Assembly (NCBI GenBank): GCA_050258035.1
Contig: JBLMYA010000029.1
Span: 1 to 50,011, forward strand
From: DATBLE01 sp050258035
GTDB lineage: Bacteria > Actinomycetota > Thermoleophilia > Gaiellales > Gaiellaceae
DNA: 50,011 bases
Direction: 5' to 3'
Program-made: the position numbers and the translations under genes
In this document: piece by piece, positions 39,278 through 47,712 of the stretch
Position numbering within the stretch: the first letter of the stretch is position 1
Layout of the letters: every line of letters begins with the position of its first letter
The notes under the pieces: generated by a model
Told to the model about the DNA's origin: nothing
Seen by the model: only the letters and a program-made list of their open reading frames with translations
Database searches by the model: none

Positions 39278-40639
39278 TCACCCGAGCGCCGGGCTCAGCT
39301 CGGGCGACGGGCGCGGCGACGGTGCGGGTGCCGACAACCGGCGGCCGAACACGATCGGCGCCGCGAGGATCAGCATCCCGAGCAGGTAGAAGTAGTAGAA
39401 GGTCATCGTCAGGTAGAAGGCGTTCGCGACGAGAGTTCCGGCCAGGGCCGCGGTCAGGCCCCATGCGAGCGGGCGCACCCTCGCCGAGGTCGGATCGCCC
39501 GCCGAGCCCAGGACACGACCGATCGCCCGCAAGGCGCTCAGCCGGTGGAACAGGTACCAGAGGTACACGGCGAAGACGGCGGTCCCGACGAGCCCCGTCT
39601 CCACCAGCAGCGCGACGTAGAACGAGTGCGGCCCCCAGTTCGTCTTTCCGGTGACGGCCTCGTAGTACACCGAGAACGTGTTGAAGCCGAGCCCGAACAA
39701 CGGATGGCCGGAGAGGACGTTGGGGATGAAGTCGTAGACGCCGAAGTGCGCGGAGGTCGAGCGGCCGCCGGTCTGGAAGCGCGACCGGATCACGGTCTCG
39801 AAGAAGCTCAGCCGGGAGAGGACGACGATCAGGACGAGCCCGAGCGCGGCCGCGAGCGGCACGAGCAGGTCGCGCGAGAGCAGCCGGCGGCGATACGGGA
39901 TCGCGAGGATCAGCAGGCCGACGCCGAGGCCGAGCAGGCCGCTGCGCGAGAGCGTGGCCAGCTCGACCACGAACAGGAACGCGAGCACGACCGCGAGCTG
40001 CGTCCGCAGGCGGTGCCCCCTGCCCAGCCGCAGGTAGACGGGGAGCAGGACGAGGAGCGGGACGATCAGCATGATCCCGAGGTGGTTCGGGTCGCCCGTG
40101 AGGGCGTTCGGCCGGTAGACGCTCCGGCCGCCGACCGCGCCGTAGATGTTGATCGAGCTCGCGCCGCCGGTGAGGGGCGAGAGGACCGCGCTGTCGAGGT
40201 TCCGCCCGCCCTGGGCGGCGACCAGCTGGAGCACGCCGTAGACCCCGTTGAACACGATCCCCGCGGTGAAGGCCCCGATCGTCCGCCAGTAGAAGCGCTC
40301 GGAGCGGCGGGCGAGATAGGAGATGCCGGCGACGAGGAACAGGATGTGGATCGCCCACTTGAAGATCCCCTTCCCGAACTGAGCCGACGCGTCTGCGGTG
40401 TCGATCGAGAAGTAGCCGATCAGGTAGGCGAGCAGGAACGCGAGGCCGAAGCAGATCACGATCGCCGACGTCCGCGGCAACCGCCGGTCGCGGACACCGA
40501 GCCGCTCCACCGCCCACGTGACCAGGAACAGGATCGCGAGGATGTCCGCGAGGCTGACGGTGCCGGCGACGTTCCAGTGCACCTTCTCGAACGTGACGCA
40601 GAACACCGACGCCAGGAAGAGGAACCGGGTGATGCGCAT
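39278..40639 (-). CDS. O-antigen polymerase/ligase-like membrane protein (Wzy_C)
   Basis: 453 residues with about ten hydrophobic segments. The Wzy_C region LATLSRSGLLGLGVGLLILAIPY is followed by a large loop with GLGFNTFSVYYEAVTG and PHSFYVALLVETGLVGTAVF, the usual signature of O-antigen ligase/polymerase proteins. It would join lipid-linked repeat units or transfer the glycan outside the membrane. ATG 40639 lies 3 nt after the stop of the methyltransferase gene. Its presence together with the Wzm/Wzt pair means that both polymerase-type and ABC-type export components occur in the locus. Confidence 0.83.
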   Translation of the reverse strand: MRITRFLFLASVFCVTFEKVHWNVAGTVSLADILAILFLVTWAVERLGVRDRRLPRTSAIVICFGLAFLLAYLIGYFSIDTADASAQFGKGIFKWAIHILFLVAGISYLARRSERFYWRTIGAFTAGIVFNGVYGVLQLVAAQGGRNLDSAVLSPLTGGASSINIYGAVGGRSVYRPNALTGDPNHLGIMLIVPLLVLLPVYLRLGRGHRLRTQLAVVLAFLFVVELATLSRSGLLGLGVGLLILAIPYRRRLLSRDLLVPLAAALGLVLIVVLSRLSFFETVIRSRFQTGGRSTSAHFGVYDFIPNVLSGHPLFGLGFNTFSVYYEAVTGKTNWGPHSFYVALLVETGLVGTAVFAVYLWYLFHRLSALRAIGRVLGSAGDPTSARVRPLAWGLTAALAGTLVANAFYLTMTFYYFYLLGMLILAAPIVFGRRLSAPAPSPRPSPELSPALG

Positions 40640-40642
40640 CGT

Positions 40643-41437
40643 CTAGCGGTGCCAGACGACGAGCGTCGAGGCGTTGCGGCGGTTGTCCCCGATGATGTCG
40701 GGCACGACGGTGTCGATCCGGATCTCGCCCGCTGACGCGAGCCCGTCCAGAAGCGACCACAGGTTGCGGTTGTAGCGCTTCTTTTCGCCCCAGCCCCGGG
40801 CCGGGTCGTCGGCGGAGGCTTCACGGAGATGCCAGCCGATCGGCTCGAAGTGCACGCCTGTTACGGTGTCGCCGAGGTCGAAGAGGCCGGTGATCGCCTC
40901 CCGCGGGAGGTCGGTCACCTGCTCGATGCTGTGCGAGGTGAACACGAGCGCGTGTCCGACTCGGGGGAGGTCGTAGCGCGGCGACTCGAAGTCGAAGGGC
41001 TCCGCGGTCAGCCGGAGGTCGCGGTCGAGCCCGGCGAGGAGCGTCACGCACGAGCGGCCCTGCTCGGTCGGCTCGAGGGCGTGGTACGGAGCCCGCGGCC
41101 CACCCCAGAGGTGCAGGTTGAGCAGGTTGATGCCCGATCCGCTGCCGAGCTCGGCGACGAGGCCGGTCTCGGGCCGGCAGGCGTTCCGGAGCACGGAGAG
41201 GATCAGGTCGCGCCGGCCGCCGAACAGCGCCGCGTCCGGCAGGACGATCGGAACGCCGAACGCGAGGCCGTCGGCGGGCTCGGCGGTCATGCCCCGCCAT
41301 TCCGCCTCGACCAGCCGGAGGACACGCGACAAGTCCTGCTCGCCCGAGTCGATCACGCGCTCGGCGATCTCGCGGACGCGGCCCCACTCCCGCTCGTACT
41401 TGCCGATCGAACGGCGTCCCTTTTCCGGGGTGGCCAC
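40643..41437 (-). CDS. SAM-dependent methyltransferase
   Basis: 264 residues. The SAM motif is VAELGSGSGINLLNLHLWGG (about 105-124), followed by YHALEPTEQGR, and LVFTSHSIEQVTDLPREA at the motif III/IV position. It resembles class I methyltransferases of polysaccharide loci; the target is unknown. I chose GTG 41437 because TAGACT ends 8 nt upstream on the minus strand; TTG 41443 (two residues longer) would leave only 2 nt. The -10 box overlaps the stop of the upstream GT4 gene, so this gene may be transcribed both from its own promoter and by read-through. Confidence 0.72.
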   Translation of the reverse strand: MATPEKGRRSIGKYEREWGRVREIAERVIDSGEQDLSRVLRLVEAEWRGMTAEPADGLAFGVPIVLPDAALFGGRRDLILSVLRNACRPETGLVAELGSGSGINLLNLHLWGGPRAPYHALEPTEQGRSCVTLLAGLDRDLRLTAEPFDFESPRYDLPRVGHALVFTSHSIEQVTDLPREAITGLFDLGDTVTGVHFEPIGWHLREASADDPARGWGEKKRYNRNLWSLLDGLASAGEIRIDTVVPDIIGDNRRNASTLVVWHR

Positions 41438-41445
41438 GGTCAACG

Positions 41446-41451
41446 AGTCTA
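41446..41451 (-). promoter_or_regulatory. -10 box TAGACT overlapping a stop codon
   Basis: The TAG of this minus-strand TAGACT (41451-41446) is the stop codon of the GT4 gene at 41449-42702. The box ends 8 nt before GTG 41437. The same hexamer precedes GTG 28199 at the same distance. Confidence 0.45.
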
Positions 41452-42702
41452 CGGGCCGACCTGACGGAGAAGCGCAGCCAGCTCCTCGACGCGGGACTCG
41501 CGGGCGAGGCGTCTGCGGGCGTCCGGGGCGAGCGGCGTCCCCGCGAGCCCGCCAGCCCGCCAGCGTGCGTGGAGATCCTCGAGCGCCCCCCGGATCGCAG
41601 CCGAGTCGTCCGGCGGGACGACCAGACCCGCACCCGTCTCACGAATCAGCTCCGCGGCGGCACCGTCGGGTGGGACGGCCGCGAGGATCGGCCGCTCCGC
41701 AGCGAGGTACTCGAACACCTTCCCCGAGAGGACGCCGCGCCCCCGGCCGCCCGCCTCGGGGATCAGCAGCAGGAGCGCCTCCGAGTCCCGCTGGAGCTCG
41801 AGCGAACGGCGACGCGGCACGTACGGGATCAGCTCGAGCCGGTCCCCGAGCCCGAGCGCCTCCGCCCACTCGCGGTCCGCCGGGCGGAAGTCGCCGACGA
41901 ACCGGGCGACCACGTCGAGGCCGGAGTCGGCCAGGGCGGTGATGAACGGCCGCGGGTCGCGGCGCCCGAAGAAACTGCCCGTGTGCGTGATGCGGAACCT
42001 CCGCGATGGGCGGTGCTCCATCCCCGCGAAGTCGTCGAAGTCGGAGCCGTTCTCGATCGTCACAACCGGGCCGTTCGGCTCGAGCGCGCGTAGCTCCTCT
42101 GCGATCGCGTCGGCCGCCGCAACGATCGCATCCGCGTAGCGTGCAACGACGCCGGCGACGCCGAGCTCGCCCCGCTCCTTTAGCTTGGCCAGCCGGTTGA
42201 TGTCGCCGCGCCGGTGCGGATGGGCGACCAGCGAGTCCCGCACGTCGGCGACCCAGCGCACGCCGGTCATACGTTTGACCGCAGCCCCGACGAGGTGCAC
42301 CGAGCTCGGCGGCGAGGTAGTCAGCACCGCGTCGATCCCCTCGCTGCGCACGATCTTGATCGCCGCGGGAATCGCGGTCAGGTTCCAGGTGACGTTCTCG
42401 TCCGGAACGAGCAGCCTCCGTCCGAACAGCCGGGTCTGGAGGCCGAAGCGCTCGAGTCCCTGCGTGCCGTGTAGCTCCTGGGCCGGGAGGCGACCGCGGG
42501 GACCGACGTAGCGGGCGCGGTGGATCCAGGCCTGCGTCGGAGGCCGAAGCTCGTCGTCGCGGTGGATCCACTTGGGGTCGTCCGGCGCCAGCACGTGGGT
42601 CTCGATCCCCAGCCCGGGCAGGTGGGCGGCCGTCTTCAGCGTGCGCTGGACGCCGCCGCCCCCGGCCGGCGGAAAGTACATGGAGACGAGCAGGACCTTC
42701 AC
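41449..42702 (-). CDS. GT4-like glycosyltransferase
   Basis: 417 residues. It begins VKVLLVSMYFPPAGGGGVQRTLK, the GT4 N-terminal strand with a glycine-rich loop. Then WVADVRDSLVAHPHRRGD, VVTIENGSDFDDF, RITHTGSFFGRRDPR and a donor half VLSGKVFEYLAAERPILAAVP, where KxxEY is used instead of EX7E as in many WbuB-like enzymes. It is predicted to be a peripheral membrane glycosyltransferase. GTG 42702 overlaps the upstream stop as GTGA. The N-terminal acceptor half is long, as in enzymes that act on undecaprenyl-linked sugars (inference). Confidence 0.82.
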   Translation of the reverse strand: MKVLLVSMYFPPAGGGGVQRTLKTAAHLPGLGIETHVLAPDDPKWIHRDDELRPPTQAWIHRARYVGPRGRLPAQELHGTQGLERFGLQTRLFGRRLLVPDENVTWNLTAIPAAIKIVRSEGIDAVLTTSPPSSVHLVGAAVKRMTGVRWVADVRDSLVAHPHRRGDINRLAKLKERGELGVAGVVARYADAIVAAADAIAEELRALEPNGPVVTIENGSDFDDFAGMEHRPSRRFRITHTGSFFGRRDPRPFITALADSGLDVVARFVGDFRPADREWAEALGLGDRLELIPYVPRRRSLELQRDSEALLLLIPEAGGRGRGVLSGKVFEYLAAERPILAAVPPDGAAAELIRETGAGLVVPPDDSAAIRGALEDLHARWRAGGLAGTPLAPDARRRLARESRVEELAALLRQVGP

Positions 42703-44723
42703 TGGCGAAGACGGTAGAGGACGTACCTCGCGTCGGCGTACACACGCGGGAGGCGCAGACGGAGCTTCGAGCGCTTCCTGTCGAGGACGAGCCAGGTCGC
42801 ACCGTACCGGCGGGGGATCGCGAGGTCGCCGGTCCGCAGGAAGGTCCGCGCGTCGGCGCGCCGCTCGAACGGTCGGTTGGCCTTCGTGTCGGCGACGTGG
42901 CCGGGGAGTGCGCTCGCGACGTAGACGGGCGCGAAGGCGGCGATCGCGTAGCTCGTCCGGTCGTCGGAGAACACCACCGCCTTCTCCGGCACGTGCTCGC
43001 GCAGGGCGGTGACGAGCCCGGCGGTCAGGCCGGTCGGCAGAGCCGGGCGCTCGTCCCAGTGCGTGAAGCCGTGCAGCACGACCGGCAGGATCGCCAGCGC
43101 CGCCGTCGCCGTCGCGATCGCGCCGGGGCGGTCGAGCCCCGTGTAACGGCGCGGAAGCAGGAGCCCGAGGACGAGCGCCGCGGCACCACCGAACAGGGCG
43201 ACCCAGGTCGCCAGGGCAGGCCCGCCTTCGTGGAGCGCGTAGCCGAAGTCCCCGGGGTAGGCGAGCTGGAACGCGATCCCCGAGCCGAGCCCGACCGGCA
43301 GCGCACCGAGGGACAGCAGCCTGGCCAGGACGGCAGCTCCGCCTGCGACCGCGAACGGGAACGGCACGAACCCGGCCGCCCTCCGCGCCTGGGAGATCGA
43401 GACCGCGTCCGCGAAGTGCGTGAACAGGGTCGGCAGGAGCACGAGGGCGAGCAGGGTGAGGAAGCCGCCGATGACGAGGGCCCCCCAGCGGCGCCTGGCG
43501 GCGAAGCCGGCGAGCGGCACGGCGAAGAGGGCGAGCACCGCCACCGCCCCCGCGCGGCCGACCACCTCGGGGGCGAGCCGATAGCTGTCGGCCGAGAAGA
43601 CGTCGAGCTGGCCTCGGTAGTGCTGGATCGCGCGGCTCAGCTCGGTCGCCGACGGATTCACCGAGACGGTCTCGCGCGCGAGCGGACGCACCCACAGGGC
43701 GACGGCAACCGCAGGGACGAGGACAGCGGCGACGGCGGCAAGGCCCTCCACGACCTCCGTCCGCGCAAGCGCGGCCCGGGCGAGGACGTAGCCGCCGAGC
43801 GGAACCAGAAGGAAGATCACGTAGGTCGGATGGACGAGCGCGAGCACGCCGGCTGCGACCGCCAGCGTGGCGAGCCCCGCCCAGGAGCGTTCGGCCACGT
43901 AGGCGAAGAACAGGGCGATCACCACGGGAACGAGGACCTGGCGGCTCGCGGTCGCGGGCAGCGCGAGCGCCGTGTACGAGCCTCCGTAACCTGCCGCCAG
44001 CCCGAACATCGCCACCTGCGCGAGCAGCACCGCGAGGCCTCCCCAGGCCGAGCGGAACACCTCCTTCCCCGCCTCCCAGGCGACGACGAACGCGACCGGG
44101 GCGAGAATGCTCGCCTCGTGGAGGACGACCCGGGTCGGGTCGACCCCGGCGAGGCGCGCCACGAGTGCGAGGAACGAGTGCCAGAGCGGGAAGGCGTACC
44201 CGGGGTGCAGTCCGCCGTCCTTGAACTCGTCGACGGCCCGCAGGGACAACCCGCCGAAGTCGTCGAGCTTCCGCACCCGCGCGAGGTGGAAGAAGTCGTC
44301 CGAGCCGGTCAGGTGGGTCGTGATGAACCAGACCGCGATCCCGAAGCCGATGCCGGCGGCAGCGACGGCCAGGCGCATCCAAGGGCCAGACCCCTTCGGG
44401 GTCTGACCCTGCGGATACCGTCGGAAGAGCGACCACGCGAGCGCCGCAGCCCCGATCACGGCCAGCAGCACGAGCGCAAGCGTCAGCGAGGCGTGCACTG
44501 CGAAGACGACCGCCATCGCGACGAACAGCGCGGCCAGGCTCCACGCGAGCATCGCCGAGAACAGCCGAACGCGTAAGGCCCGAGCCAGCAGCGCGCCCGG
44601 AAGGAGCAGGCATCCCGTCGCTGCAGCCAGCCGCACCCACAGCCCCCAGCCGGTGTCGGGGCAGAGACGCGAGATCCCGAGCGCCGGCAGGGCGGCGAGC
44701 TCCCAGGGGACGCGGCGGATCAC
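42699..44723 (-). CDS. Large multispanning membrane protein, GT-C-like
   Basis: 674 residues with a dozen or so hydrophobic helices, then a soluble C-terminal part of about 110 residues. Between early helices is TGSDDFFHLARVRKLDDFGG, which resembles the acidic first-loop motif of GT-C glycosyltransferases, followed by HPGYAFPLWHSFLALVARLAG. No exact family was recognised. It could transfer a polyprenyl-phosphate-linked sugar on the outer face; the GT2 fragment at 49937 is the sort of enzyme that makes such donors. GTG 44723 overlaps the preceding stop (GTGA). A palindrome at 44383-44409 is translated in frame between two helices. Confidence 0.65.
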   Translation of the reverse strand: MIRRVPWELAALPALGISRLCPDTGWGLWVRLAAATGCLLLPGALLARALRVRLFSAMLAWSLAALFVAMAVVFAVHASLTLALVLLAVIGAAALAWSLFRRYPQGQTPKGSGPWMRLAVAAAGIGFGIAVWFITTHLTGSDDFFHLARVRKLDDFGGLSLRAVDEFKDGGLHPGYAFPLWHSFLALVARLAGVDPTRVVLHEASILAPVAFVVAWEAGKEVFRSAWGGLAVLLAQVAMFGLAAGYGGSYTALALPATASRQVLVPVVIALFFAYVAERSWAGLATLAVAAGVLALVHPTYVIFLLVPLGGYVLARAALARTEVVEGLAAVAAVLVPAVAVALWVRPLARETVSVNPSATELSRAIQHYRGQLDVFSADSYRLAPEVVGRAGAVAVLALFAVPLAGFAARRRWGALVIGGFLTLLALVLLPTLFTHFADAVSISQARRAAGFVPFPFAVAGGAAVLARLLSLGALPVGLGSGIAFQLAYPGDFGYALHEGGPALATWVALFGGAAALVLGLLLPRRYTGLDRPGAIATATAALAILPVVLHGFTHWDERPALPTGLTAGLVTALREHVPEKAVVFSDDRTSYAIAAFAPVYVASALPGHVADTKANRPFERRADARTFLRTGDLAIPRRYGATWLVLDRKRSKLRLRLPRVYADARYVLYRLRQ
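44383..44409. repeat. In-frame palindromic element within a coding region
   Basis: GGGCCAGACCCC (44383-44394), loop TTC, GGGGTCTGACCC (44398-44409): a 12-bp stem with one mismatch (C opposite A). It encodes a hydrophilic PQGQTPKGSGP loop between hydrophobic segments of the membrane protein. Its form is like dispersed palindromes of high-GC genomes. Single copy in this window. Confidence 0.5.
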
Positions 44724-45580
44724 AGAGCGCGGGCGGCTTCCCGGTACACCCGGCCGCGCTCGCCCCGGAAGAGCAAGCCGCGCAGCCGGAGAGCGGTGAC
44801 CAGCAGCCGGCGGGCCCGCGCAGCCTCTCTCGGGCCTCGATGCTTCGCGAACCAGCGCACCTGACCGCGGACGTTCTCGACGAACATCCGGCCGCCGTGG
44901 GTTGCCCCGCCCACGTGGACGGCCTCCGCCTCGGGCGTGAACCACACCGTCCAGCCTGCCTCGTGGAAGCGGTAGAGCCAGTCGGTTTCCTCGCTGAACA
45001 GGAAGAAGTCCTCGTCGAAGAGCCCCACCTCGTCGGCCGCAGCGCGGCGGACGAGGAAGCACGAGCCCATCACCCACTCCACGGCCCGTGTGGAGCCGTG
45101 GTCGAAGTCGCCGGCGTAGAACGCGTTCAGCGCATGGGACCTCGGTGCGAGCCTGCGCAGGAAGAAGTACTCGGTCGCGAGCCGCCACAGCGTCGGGAAG
45201 CCGCGCACCGACCGCTGGAGCGACCCGTCCGGGTTGCGGAGTCGCGGCGCGACGACGGCCGCGTCCGGGTGCGTGTCCGCGAACGCGACCAGCCGGTCGA
45301 CCGCGTCGCCGACCACCCAGGCGTCGGAGTTGATCACGAGCCAGTAGCGCGGCGACGAGGTCCTGAACCCGGCGTTCAGCCCGGCCCCGTAGCCGGCGTT
45401 GGCCTGCTCGATCAGCCGCGCCTCCGGAAAGCGCCCGCGGACGGCCTCGAGCGTGCCGTCGGTCGAGCCGTGGTCGACGACGATCGTCTCCAGCCCGCGC
45501 AGGCTTTCGAGGCACTGCTCGATCCACGGCATCCCGTTCAGGGTCACCGTCACCGCCGTCACGGTGTCGCTGTCAGCCAC
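44720..45580 (-). CDS. GT2-family glycosyltransferase (rhamnosyltransferase-like)
   Basis: 286 residues. TAVTVTLNGMPWIEQCLESL at the N-terminus, TIVVDHGSTDGT, the GN-rich NAGYGAGLNAGF, WLVINSDAWV as the DxD equivalent, and then NPDGSLQRSVRGFPTLWRL and WVMGSCFLVRR...GLFDEDFFLFSEETDWLYR, the C-terminal acceptor/base region typical of WbbL-like rhamnosyltransferases. It is an inverting transferase. GTG 45580 overlaps the upstream gene by 8 bp, and its stop overlaps the membrane protein gene. A dTDP-sugar donor would fit the rmlB-like gene upstream, though no rmlC/rmlD is in view. Confidence 0.85.
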   Translation of the reverse strand: MADSDTVTAVTVTLNGMPWIEQCLESLRGLETIVVDHGSTDGTLEAVRGRFPEARLIEQANAGYGAGLNAGFRTSSPRYWLVINSDAWVVGDAVDRLVAFADTHPDAAVVAPRLRNPDGSLQRSVRGFPTLWRLATEYFFLRRLAPRSHALNAFYAGDFDHGSTRAVEWVMGSCFLVRRAAADEVGLFDEDFFLFSEETDWLYRFHEAGWTVWFTPEAEAVHVGGATHGGRMFVENVRGQVRWFAKHRGPREAARARRLLVTALRLRGLLFRGERGRVYREAARAL

Positions 45581-46556
45581 TGCGTTCGAGCCGAGGCCGC
45601 GGGTCGCGTGTCCCGCGCAGCCCTTCCCACCCGAGGATCACCGCCCCCGGCAGCGCGAGCGCGATCGTGACGACGAAGAAGAGAAAGCCGGTCGCGAACG
45701 CCGCGTCGGCGCTGACGCCGAGCTGTCCGAGGAAGCTGACGAAGAACGCCTCGCGGACGGCCAGACCGTTGATCGTGAACGGGACGAGCATGACCAGGAA
45801 GAGGAGCGGGCCCATCACGTAGTAGGCGCGCGGCGAGAGGTCGACGCCCACGGCCTTGCCCGTGAGCCAGATCGCGAGCACGCGGACGGCCTGGATCGCC
45901 AGGGTCAGAACTGCGACGCCCGCGAGCAGCCACGCGTGGTTGCGGTAGGCGTGGATGCCCTCGTAGACCGCCCGGAGCGGGCGCTCCAGCCGCATCCTGC
46001 GCAGCAGCGGGACCGTTCGGCTGAGCGGGCCGCGTGCGCTGCGGGAGAACAGGACGACCGCGAGCACGAGGGTGGCGACGACGAAGCCGAGCTCGACCCA
46101 GAGGTACGCGCCGACGTCGTAGTGCCCGATCGCCAGCACGAACCCCACCGCCGCCAGTGCCAGCGTGGCGGCGCCGCCGAGCGCACGCTCGAGCAGCACC
46201 GACCCTGCGATCGGCCCGCCGTAGCCCGGGTGGCGGCGTGACGTCTCGAAGATCCGCATCGCGTCGCCGCCCACCGAGGTCGGGAGCACCTGGCCCGCGG
46301 TGTACGCCGTGAAGTACGCGCGCGTGAGCCAGCGCAGCCGGTCGTGGATCCCCCGCCCGTCGAGCAGCTTCTGCCAGCGCCACGCCATCGGCCAGACGGT
46401 GACGACCATGATGGCGATCGCGGCGAAGAAGTACTCGAGCTGGGCGTTCCGGAGGACGTCGATCGTCTTGCCGACGTCGATCTTCCAGAGGATGTACGCG
46501 GTGCAGAGGCCGGTGACGACCAGGGTCGCGCCGACCCGGACCGAGCGGCGTCTCAC
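45573..46556 (-). CDS. Lysylphosphatidylglycerol synthase-like TM protein (flippase-like)
   Basis: 327 residues with about eight helices. The family hallmark AYTAGQVLPTSVGGDAMRIFETSRRH is at roughly 85-110, with a later ITFTINGLAVREAFFV-type segment (VPFTINGLAVREAFFVSFLG). This membrane domain (LPG_synthase_TM / UPF0104) occurs in many polysaccharide clusters and is thought to move lipid-linked substrates or assist glycosyltransferases; this is family knowledge, not visible here. GTG 46556 is 7 nt after the stop of the aminotransferase gene. It could flip the lipid-linked unit that the Wzy-like protein uses. Confidence 0.78.
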   Translation of the reverse strand: MRRRSVRVGATLVVTGLCTAYILWKIDVGKTIDVLRNAQLEYFFAAIAIMVVTVWPMAWRWQKLLDGRGIHDRLRWLTRAYFTAYTAGQVLPTSVGGDAMRIFETSRRHPGYGGPIAGSVLLERALGGAATLALAAVGFVLAIGHYDVGAYLWVELGFVVATLVLAVVLFSRSARGPLSRTVPLLRRMRLERPLRAVYEGIHAYRNHAWLLAGVAVLTLAIQAVRVLAIWLTGKAVGVDLSPRAYYVMGPLLFLVMLVPFTINGLAVREAFFVSFLGQLGVSADAAFATGFLFFVVTIALALPGAVILGWEGLRGTRDPRPRLERSG

Positions 46557-46563
46557 GAGCGGC

Positions 46564-47712
46564 TCATCCCGCCGTGAAGGAAGCGCGCACGCGGCGGAGC
46601 GCCTCGATCGCGTCCTCGACGTCCCGCTCCGAATGGGCAGGCGAGAGCGGCAGCGAGAGCAGCTCGTCCCCGGCCCGCTCGGCGACCGGCAGCGGAGGCT
46701 GCTCCGGGAACCGCTCGCGGTAGGCGGTGAGGCGGTGCACCGGCAGGAAGTGGACGCTCGTGCCGATGTTCTCCTCCGCGAGCGCCGACCGGTACTCGTC
46801 GCGCGTCCCTCCCGCCCGCTCCCGGTCGACGCGGACGGGATACAGGTGGTGTGCATGCAGGTCGTCCGGATCCCGTCCGACCGGCTCGATGCCGTCGAGC
46901 TCGGCGAGCGCGGCGTCGTAGAGCTCCACCTGCCGAAGGCGCAGCGCCCGGTGGCGGTCGACCTTGTCGAGCTGGCAGAGCGCGATCGCCGCCAGCACGT
47001 CCGAGAGATTCGCCTTGTAGCCGGGAACGGCGATGTCGTAGAGGGAGCCGTGGCCGCGCCGCATGATCGTCAGGGCGCGGATCGACTCCGCCAGGCCGTC
47101 GTCGTTCGTGGTCACGATCCCACCCTCGCCGGCGGCGATCGACTTCGTGGCGTACAGCGAGAAGCAGGTCGCCTCGGAGATGCCGCCGATCTTCCGGCCC
47201 CGGTACTCGCTCTCGGCGGCGTGGGCCGCATCCTCCACGACCGGCAGCCCGAGCGCCCGGATCGGGTCGAGGTCGGCCGGCTGTCCGTAGAGGTGCACCG
47301 GCATGATCGCCTTCGTCCGCGGCGTCACGAGCTCGGCGACCCGGCCCGGGTCGATGTTGAGGTCGGAATCGCGCACGTCGGCGAAGACGGGGATCGCGCC
47401 CGTGTGGACGATCACGTTCGCCGTCGCCGGCCACGTGATCGGCGTCGTGATCACCTCGTCGCCGGGACCGACGCCGAGCGCGACGAGGGCAAGGTGCATC
47501 GCCGCCGTGCCCGAGGAGACGGCGAGCGCGTGCCTCGCGCCGACGTACTCGGCGAACCGGTGCTCGAGCTCCGCCGCCCGCGGCCCCGTCGTCAGCCAGC
47601 CCGACCGGATCGCGTCGGCGACGGCGGCGACCTCCTCCTCCCCCACCGCAGGCGGCTGGAAGCCGAGGAAGGTCTCGCGTCTGGAGCTAGACGACAGCTT
47701 CTGCGGGGACAT
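46564..47712 (-). CDS. DegT/DnrJ/EryC1-family PLP aminotransferase
   Basis: 382 residues. Landmarks: FLGFQPPAVGEEEVAAVADAIRSGWLTTGP at the N-terminus, ALAVSSGTAAMHLAL, VVEDAAHAAESEYRGRKIGG, and the PLP lysine in FSLYATKSIAAGEGGIVTTND. It converts a keto-sugar (typically a 4-keto-6-deoxy nucleotide sugar) to an amino sugar. With the dehydratase at 48886 it gives a plausible route to a dTDP-amino-deoxy sugar. ATG 47712 overlaps the ATP-grasp gene by 26 bp; a TACGCT box on the minus strand (47730-47725) ends 12 nt upstream. All catalytic residues are retained. Confidence 0.88.
   Translation of the reverse strand: MSPQKLSSSSRRETFLGFQPPAVGEEEVAAVADAIRSGWLTTGPRAAELEHRFAEYVGARHALAVSSGTAAMHLALVALGVGPGDEVITTPITWPATANVIVHTGAIPVFADVRDSDLNIDPGRVAELVTPRTKAIMPVHLYGQPADLDPIRALGLPVVEDAAHAAESEYRGRKIGGISEATCFSLYATKSIAAGEGGIVTTNDDGLAESIRALTIMRRGHGSLYDIAVPGYKANLSDVLAAIALCQLDKVDRHRALRLRQVELYDAALAELDGIEPVGRDPDDLHAHHLYPVRVDRERAGGTRDEYRSALAEENIGTSVHFLPVHRLTAYRERFPEQPPLPVAERAGDELLSLPLSPAHSERDVEDAIEALRRVRASFTAG

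Noticed and set aside
47687..47712. A downstream start for the DegT aminotransferase to avoid the 26-bp overlap
   Set aside because: No ATG, GTG or TTG lies between 47712 and the conserved FLGFQPP start, so ATG 47712 is kept.
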